Assembly (NCBI GenBank): GCA_030679035.1
Contig: JAUXTH010000122.1
Span: forward strand, 1 to 64,000
Direction: 5' to 3'
Length of the DNA stretch: 64,000 nucleotides
Origin: Methylobacter sp.
Lineage (GTDB): Bacteria > Pseudomonadota > Gammaproteobacteria > Methylococcales > Methylomonadaceae
Shown: piece after piece, positions 59,512 to 64,000 of the stretch
How positions within the stretch are numbered: position 1 is the first letter of the stretch
Layout: each line of letters starts with the position of its first letter
The notes under the pieces: model-generated
What the model saw: the letters and a program-made list of their open reading frames with translations, nothing else
What the model was told of the DNA's origin: nothing
The model's database searches: none
Translations under genes and position numbers: made by a program

Positions 59512-59553
59512 CCACGAGACACGAAGTTTTATTTCTTCGTGCTCTTCGTGTCT
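59512..59553. repeat. CACGAAG-type hairpin repeat
   Basis: CACGAGACACGAAG and CTTCGTGCTCTTCGTGTC are inverted repeats around a TTTTATTT core. It lies after the parE stop, where the T-rich core and stem could help termination. It is of the same general kind as the repeat at 33428-33600. Confidence 0.5.
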
Positions 59554-59631
59554 AGGCAATTGCTCCTGCATTGCTCTACCTCCTGCGTCCATGCAGTCGT
59601 TCGTGGTGAAAGTTTCTTACAGGATTTTGAT

Positions 59632-60591
59632 GTGATCGATTCGCTACCATATTTAAAAGACTCCGATTTCCCTGCCATTACCCGTAACAAACTGGAAATT
59701 CTGCAAGTCAACTTAGGGTATTTATGCAACCTGAGTTGCACTCATTGCCATGTCAATGCCGGGCCTAAACGCACCGAATTAATGGATAAAGCCACTGTTG
59801 AGCAGGTTTTGGATTTTATCGATAAGCATGCAATTCATACCCTGGATTTAACTGGCGGCGCGCCGGAAATGAATCCGCATTTTCGCTATCTGGTGACCCA
59901 GGCACGAGGTCGCGGCTTAAAAGTTATCGACCGCTGTAATCTGGTTGTTTTGTTGGAAAACGGATTTGAAGACATGGCCGGATTTCTGGCAGAAAATCAG
60001 GTTGAAATAGTCGCGTCACTGCCTTGCTATCTTAAAGAAAACGTCGATAAACAGCGTGGTAAGGGGACGTTTAACGCCAGCATTAAGGCCTTGCAACTGC
60101 TGAATAAGCTGGGTTATGGTCTTGCCAATACCGGACTTGAATTAAACCTGGTTTTCAATCCGCAAGGTGCGACGCTACCGCCTGGGCAACAGGCGTTAGA
60201 GCACACTTACAAGCAGCATCTGCATGAACATTATGGCATTGTGTTTAATCATTTATTTGCGATGACCAACTTGCCCATACAACGTTTTGGCAGCGTCTTG
60301 CTCAGTACCGGTCGGTTTGATGAGTATATGCAATTACTCAAGGATAATTTTGATGCGTCAAACCTGGACAAGGTCATGTGCAAGAATACCTTGAGTGTCG
60401 ATTGGCAAGGTTATGTTTATGACTGCGACTTTAACCAAATGTTACATGTGTCGTTAAGCGGCAGTCAAAAAACACATCTGGGACAGGTATCCGAATTAAT
60501 GGGTAAACCCATAGCTACCCTGCAGCATTGTTATGGCTGTACGGCAGGGCAAGGCAGCAGCTGCGGCGGCGCAATCAACGAAAACGGGTAA
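59632..60591 (+). CDS. arsS: Arsenosugar biosynthesis radical SAM protein ArsS
   Basis: ArsS is a radical SAM enzyme proposed to add the 5'-deoxyadenosyl group to methylated arsenic on the way to arsenosugars. From the GTG at 59632, with CAGGA 7 bases upstream, it is 319 residues. The cluster motif is CNLSCTHC, preceded by EILQVNLGYL. The C-terminal DUF3641 region has Cys residues including CYGCTAGQGSSCGG, which may hold an auxiliary cluster. A longer frame starts from TTG at 59539. The arsM gene follows. Confidence 0.9.
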   Translation: MIDSLPYLKDSDFPAITRNKLEILQVNLGYLCNLSCTHCHVNAGPKRTELMDKATVEQVLDFIDKHAIHTLDLTGGAPEMNPHFRYLVTQARGRGLKVIDRCNLVVLLENGFEDMAGFLAENQVEIVASLPCYLKENVDKQRGKGTFNASIKALQLLNKLGYGLANTGLELNLVFNPQGATLPPGQQALEHTYKQHLHEHYGIVFNHLFAMTNLPIQRFGSVLLSTGRFDEYMQLLKDNFDASNLDKVMCKNTLSVDWQGYVYDCDFNQMLHVSLSGSQKTHLGQVSELMGKPIATLQHCYGCTAGQGSSCGGAINENG

Positions 60592-60593
60592 CT

Positions 60594-60735
60594 GGAAAAA
60601 ATAGAACACGGATGCCAAAAGTAGGCGCCTCTAGGCGACACGGATAGGACGGATTTAACCGGATTTTTAAAAGCTAAGACCAAATTGCTTTTAATCAGTG
60701 ATTATCCGTTTAATCGGTGTCATCCGTGTTCCATT
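60594..60735. repeat. Dispersed long-hairpin repeat, copy 5, with nested 24-bp insert
   Basis: The left end AAAAAATAGAACACGGATG is interrupted by a 24-bp insert (60615-60638) and resumes with CACGGATAGGACGGATT. The right end GTGTCATCCGTGTTCCATT is complementary to it. Without the insert, it reads the same as the left end of copy 2 at 10695. It separates arsS from arsM. Confidence 0.7.
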
Positions 60736-60762
60736 AAAATCATTACAATTATTGGAGGCTAG

Positions 60763-61878
60763 ATGACTATAGAAACCGGAGTTTTAGAGCGTTATTCACA
60801 AGGCGCGGAATCGATACAAGCGGATTTATGTTGCCCCGTCGATTACGACCGTAAATTACTGGCCTTATTGCCGAAGGAAATCATCGACAAGGATTACGGC
60901 TGCGGCGATCCGTCCCGCTATGTGCAAAGCGGTGATGTGGTGCTGGACTTAGGCTCAGGCTCGGGCAAAATATGCTACATGGCCGCGCAATTGGTAGGTA
61001 GCACCGGCAAGGTCATTGGCGTCGATATGAATGACGACATGCTCGCGCTGGCCAGGAAATATCAGCCGGAAATGGCTGAAAAATTAGGCTCTGACCGGGT
61101 GGAATTCGTCAAAGGCCAAATTCAGGATTTGGCCCTGGATTTGGCCGCGATGAATCAACATTTGGCCGAACATCCGGTGCGCCGCGCCGAAGACGTGATT
61201 GCCTTGCGCGCTTGGCAGGAGCAACAGCGTAAGGAACAACCGTTAATCAAGGACAACAGCGTCGACTTAGTGGTGTCCAATTGCGTGTTGAATCTGGTGC
61301 ATGACAGCGACAAGGCGCAGTTGATTCGGGAAATATTCCGGGTGGTCAGGCCGGGCGGGCGCGTCGCTATTTCCGACATAGTCAGCGACGAACCGGTGCC
61401 GCAACATCTAAAAGACGATCCGCATCTGTGGAGCGGCTGTATTTCCGGAGCTGTGCAGGAACATGAATTCTTGCAGGCTTTTATTGCCGCCGGCTTTGTT
61501 GCGGTTAGCGTCGATAAATGGGAGGGTAACCCCTGGCAGGTGGTTGAAGGTATCGAATTTCGATCCGTGACTATTACCGCCGTAAAGCCTCATGATGAAC
61601 TTTGTGTTGATAAAGGTCATGCGGTGATTTACCGGGGGCCTTTTTCCAAGACCTATGATGATGAAGGTCATGTTTTTATGCGAGGACAGCGGATGGCGGT
61701 GTGTGAGCGCAGTTATCATTTATTGACCGGCACGGCATATGCCGACCAGTTTATCGGCATCGCTCCCGTTCAGGAAAAAACGCCGCAAAACTGGTGTCAT
61801 GCGTCGGGTATGTTAAGAACTGCTGCAGAAACCAAAGGTTCGGCGCATAAAGCGGATAGCGGGCCTTGTTGCTGTTAA
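60763..61878 (+). CDS. arsM: Arsenite S-adenosylmethionine methyltransferase
   Basis: ArsM methylates arsenite; the products feed ArsS. Of 371 residues, the SAM motif is LDLGSGSGKICYMAAQ at about residues 65-80. Candidate As(III)-binding Cys are in ADLCCPVDYD, VVSNCVLNLVHD and LWSGCISGAV, corresponding to the three essential Cys of known ArsM proteins. It ends with GPCCC, also common in the family. GGAG precedes the ATG by about 8 bases. Confidence 0.92.
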   Translation: MTIETGVLERYSQGAESIQADLCCPVDYDRKLLALLPKEIIDKDYGCGDPSRYVQSGDVVLDLGSGSGKICYMAAQLVGSTGKVIGVDMNDDMLALARKYQPEMAEKLGSDRVEFVKGQIQDLALDLAAMNQHLAEHPVRRAEDVIALRAWQEQQRKEQPLIKDNSVDLVVSNCVLNLVHDSDKAQLIREIFRVVRPGGRVAISDIVSDEPVPQHLKDDPHLWSGCISGAVQEHEFLQAFIAAGFVAVSVDKWEGNPWQVVEGIEFRSVTITAVKPHDELCVDKGHAVIYRGPFSKTYDDEGHVFMRGQRMAVCERSYHLLTGTAYADQFIGIAPVQEKTPQNWCHASGMLRTAAETKGSAHKADSGPCCC

Positions 61879-61961
61879 GGCGCAAGTAAATAATAGCTAG
61901 TCTATGAAATCGTGGGCCGGATACGGAATTTTCCCTGCCTCTAACCTTTTTGCAAGGGCAG

Positions 61962-62153
61962 TTAGAAGTGAATCATTAAGCATTCCACATGACTAGCAGA
62001 TGAAATAAGGATGATGTCGCCGAATTCAGGATGTTTGACGCATTTGGCCGCAAGCATTCCTGCATAGTCAACTCTTTCAACTTCATCGTATATATCTTCG
62101 GAGATATTGGTGTATTGCTGTATTGTGAGGGGCGTTATCTTTGCCGTTTTCAT
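61962..62153 (-). CDS. Hypothetical protein, 63 residues
   Basis: The frame starts MKTAKITPLTIQQYTNISED with CGGAGA about 10 bases upstream. It ends in GDIILISSASHVECLMIHF. The sequence is acidic with no TM segment. No family is recognised; it may be a small regulatory or antitoxin-like protein, but there is no partner gene. Confidence 0.5.
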   Translation of the reverse strand: MKTAKITPLTIQQYTNISEDIYDEVERVDYAGMLAAKCVKHPEFGDIILISSASHVECLMIHF

Positions 62154-62513
62154 ATGGATAGTCTCCGATAGGTTAAAAGAAATGTGGGCAATAGAGCGAA
62201 TGGTGCTATTTTGCTCACGTCATGTTCCTTTTTCATTATGGGAGTTCAAATCTAACATACACAAATGTATAAATATAAGTAATGCCTCACACTATTGATA
62301 AATAAACTATATTTGTAAATTGCTTCCTTCGTAGTCCTCGGGTGGTTAATGATTGGCTGTTTTCCGAATAAGGGGCAAACACCCTGTAATTCAGCCGATT
62401 CCTGCATGATATATATTCCAATCGGTACGAACACCACATAGGATGAGGCACGAAGCCTGTCAAACATGAGCTATCGGCTTCTTTGGGCAACACACTCAAG
62501 AGATCAGCAGTAT
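62154..62513. other. Gap without a supported gene
   Basis: AT-rich DNA between two minus-strand genes. Short frames on both strands lack ribosome sites or family features. No repeat seen elsewhere in the window is found here. It probably holds the promoter of the 63-residue gene. Confidence 0.3.
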
Positions 62514-64000
62514 TTATTTCCAAATACTGACAATATTGGTGAAGTCGTCCGTCCAGGGCTTCATGTCGAAATATAAGGGCATTTTTTGCCAGTTGCCGAG
62601 TTGGCTTAGCCGCAGCGGTTCCAGTGTCTTGGCGTCTCTTGCCATGACCACCCAATCAGTCGCGACAACCAGCGGTATATCCTGCTGCGGCTTGAATTCC
62701 TGAATCAAGGATGACAAGTGCAAGGCTTCCGCGTTAATCGACAACACCTTTTTCAGCGACAAATGACGGTTGGTCATGTGGAATGCCAATATGCCGCCCG
62801 GTTTGAGCTTTTTGAAATAAAGCTCCAGCGCTTCCTTGGTCAGCAGATGGGTCGGTACCGAGTCGGAACTGAACGCATCCATGACTAATAAATCAAAGTG
62901 CTGATCCGGCTCTTTTTCCAGCGACAAGCGGGCGTCACCAACGCGCATTGCGGCGTTATGCGAGCATTGGCTCAGATAGCTGAAATAGGCAGGGTTGCCG
63001 GCAATGTCTACTACCAGCGGATCGATTTCGTACAGCGTCCAGTTCTGTTGGCCTTTGGCATAACAGGCCAAGGCTCCCGCGCCCAGTCCGACGACGCCGA
63101 TATTCCAGGCTTGATCGTTATTGTCATATTCCTTAAACAGTTGCCCCATAGGCCCAGGACGGCTGTAATAGGTTAGCGGTATTTGGCTTAGGTTTGCAGC
63201 CAGACGTTGCGCTCCGTGCTTGGTCGTGCCGTGGAACAGTTCATGATAGTGTTCAGGCTTGCCTTGTTCATCGGTTAACACGGCATCACGCACGGCCAGC
63301 ACGCCAAAGAAAGTGCGTTCCTGATACAACGTATGCGATGACAGGCCATGCACACCCAGCGCAAGGAAAATAATGGCGCCGGTCATTAATGCGAAGCCGA
63401 CTGGACGCGCTCTGAGCAGGTAAGTCAGTAGGGTTAGGCCTATCAGGCTGATGACGATGGCATCGAAATACTGGAGTAAATCAGCGACGGTGGCATGAAG
63501 AACAACCCCGGCAATAACCAGCAGGGCAGGGGCTATTATTTGCAATAGTAATCCGGTATTCAGCGACAGTTTAAGGCCTGGACGCAGCAGCAAGGCTGCA
63601 ATAATCATGATTGGGTATTCATACACGGCATTGAATACGAACGGCGCGACAAAGGTGTTGAACATGCCGCCCAACATGCCCGCAAAGGACATGATCAGGT
63701 AGAAGGTTGTTAAATGCCGGGTATGCGGTCTTAATTTTGCCAGCTCGCCGTGACAAACCATTACTGCAAAGAAAAAGGCGATCAGGTGCAAAATCAGGTA
63801 AGCCCAATAAGGCAAATCGGCCGGATTAATGAACGCGTAGGCGATAAACGGCAACAGGAATATCGGTTGCAGCTTCACCATGAGCGGATGTATTTTGTCG
63901 TTCCATTTGGAAAAAACGATAACAAAAGACAGTAAATACAGCGTTAACGGGATGATCCACAGCAACGGCACCGAGGCAATATCGGTGCTGATGAAGTTGG
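62514..64000 (-). CDS. Membrane-fused spermidine synthase-like protein, 5' end outside
   Basis: The frame stays open past the ATG at 63971 to the edge of the window, reading NFISTDIASVPLLWIIPLTL, which is typical of the internal part of fused MFS/spermidine-synthase-like proteins. About seven TM helices are followed by a SpeE-like domain. GVVGLGAGALACYAKG is the nucleotide-binding loop, DPLVVDIA and VGDARLSLEKE follow, and VMDAFSSDSVPTHLLTKEAL is the active-site segment. Whether it makes spermidine is not clear for this family; the N-terminal part is missing. Confidence 0.88.
   Translation of the reverse strand, partial: NFISTDIASVPLLWIIPLTLYLLSFVIVFSKWNDKIHPLMVKLQPIFLLPFIAYAFINPADLPYWAYLILHLIAFFFAVMVCHGELAKLRPHTRHLTTFYLIMSFAGMLGGMFNTFVAPFVFNAVYEYPIMIIAALLLRPGLKLSLNTGLLLQIIAPALLVIAGVVLHATVADLLQYFDAIVISLIGLTLLTYLLRARPVGFALMTGAIIFLALGVHGLSSHTLYQERTFFGVLAVRDAVLTDEQGKPEHYHELFHGTTKHGAQRLAANLSQIPLTYYSRPGPMGQLFKEYDNNDQAWNIGVVGLGAGALACYAKGQQNWTLYEIDPLVVDIAGNPAYFSYLSQCSHNAAMRVGDARLSLEKEPDQHFDLLVMDAFSSDSVPTHLLTKEALELYFKKLKPGGILAFHMTNRHLSLKKVLSINAEALHLSSLIQEFKPQQDIPLVVATDWVVMARDAKTLEPLRLSQLGNWQKMPLYFDMKPWTDDFTNIVSIWK

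Overview
The window looks like a chromosomal segment of a gammaproteobacterium. The ispD-ispF-truD order, xseB-ispA, parE, hflD, mtgA, mlaA, mepA, rlmG and efpL all fit that class. Several traits would suit a methanotroph of the Methylococcales: copper handling genes, an arsenosugar gene pair, abundant small REP-type repeats and REP-associated transposases, and c-di-GMP signalling. No methane oxidation gene is present, so that narrower placement is inference only. No rRNA, tRNA or CRISPR array was seen.

Layout. 1-4.5 kb: isoprenoid genes (ispD 3' end, ispF), truD, a metallo-beta-lactamase-like protein, a YjbQ protein and a UDP-glucuronate epimerase. 4.8-9.6 kb: a three-gene sensory unit (urea/amide-type binding protein, sensor histidine kinase, REC-DUF3369-GGDEF regulator). 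9.6-14.3 kb: coaD, two YfhL-type ferredoxins, a convergent reductase/hydroxypyruvate isomerase pair, efpL, and an rlmG whose last codons are frameshifted. 14.4-22 kb: a 50-residue membrane protein with its own terminator, the flagellar stator motAB, an RND transporter relic, and a MacAB-type efflux operon with an outer-membrane factor. 22-28 kb: a large PAS/GAF/GGDEF/EAL protein and a multicopper oxidase. 28-33 kb: selO, hicAB, an AT-rich DUF4238 gene, rbgA, a broken lipoprotein gene and yfbR. 33-40.6 kb: envelope genes (mepA, mlaA, mtgA, a lipoprotein hydrolase), an IS relic, a ferritin-like protein, and a peroxiredoxin with glutathione reductase.

40.7-56.3 kb is the most accessory part. It holds a nuclease-ImmA/IrrE fusion protein; two damaged REP-associated transposase copies, one split by a 262-bp insert; a Gld-type ABC cluster with a repeat inserted in frame; hflD with an EAL-HDOD gene; copZ-copA; a decayed third transposase; two copies of a short terminal-inverted-repeat element; and a membrane NACHT ATPase split in two overlapping frames. 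56.3-64 kb returns to core genes (ispA, xseB, parE), followed by arsS-arsM and the C-terminal part of a membrane spermidine-synthase-like protein that runs off the end.

Three themes recur. First, second-messenger and environmental signalling: two complete GGDEF proteins, one of which also has an intact EAL domain, and one degenerate EAL-HDOD protein. Second, copper and metalloid handling: the multicopper oxidase, copZ/copA and arsS/arsM. Third, an unusually rich load of short dispersed repeats in intergenic DNA. These include long-hairpin elements in five copies, two REP subfamilies with compensated stems, a 125-137 bp inverted-repeat element, and a 23-24 bp sequence nested inside two unrelated repeat types. 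The best candidates for undescribed biology are the split NACHT protein, the nuclease-peptidase fusion, the binding protein/kinase/diguanylate cyclase triad, and the 24-bp nested insert.
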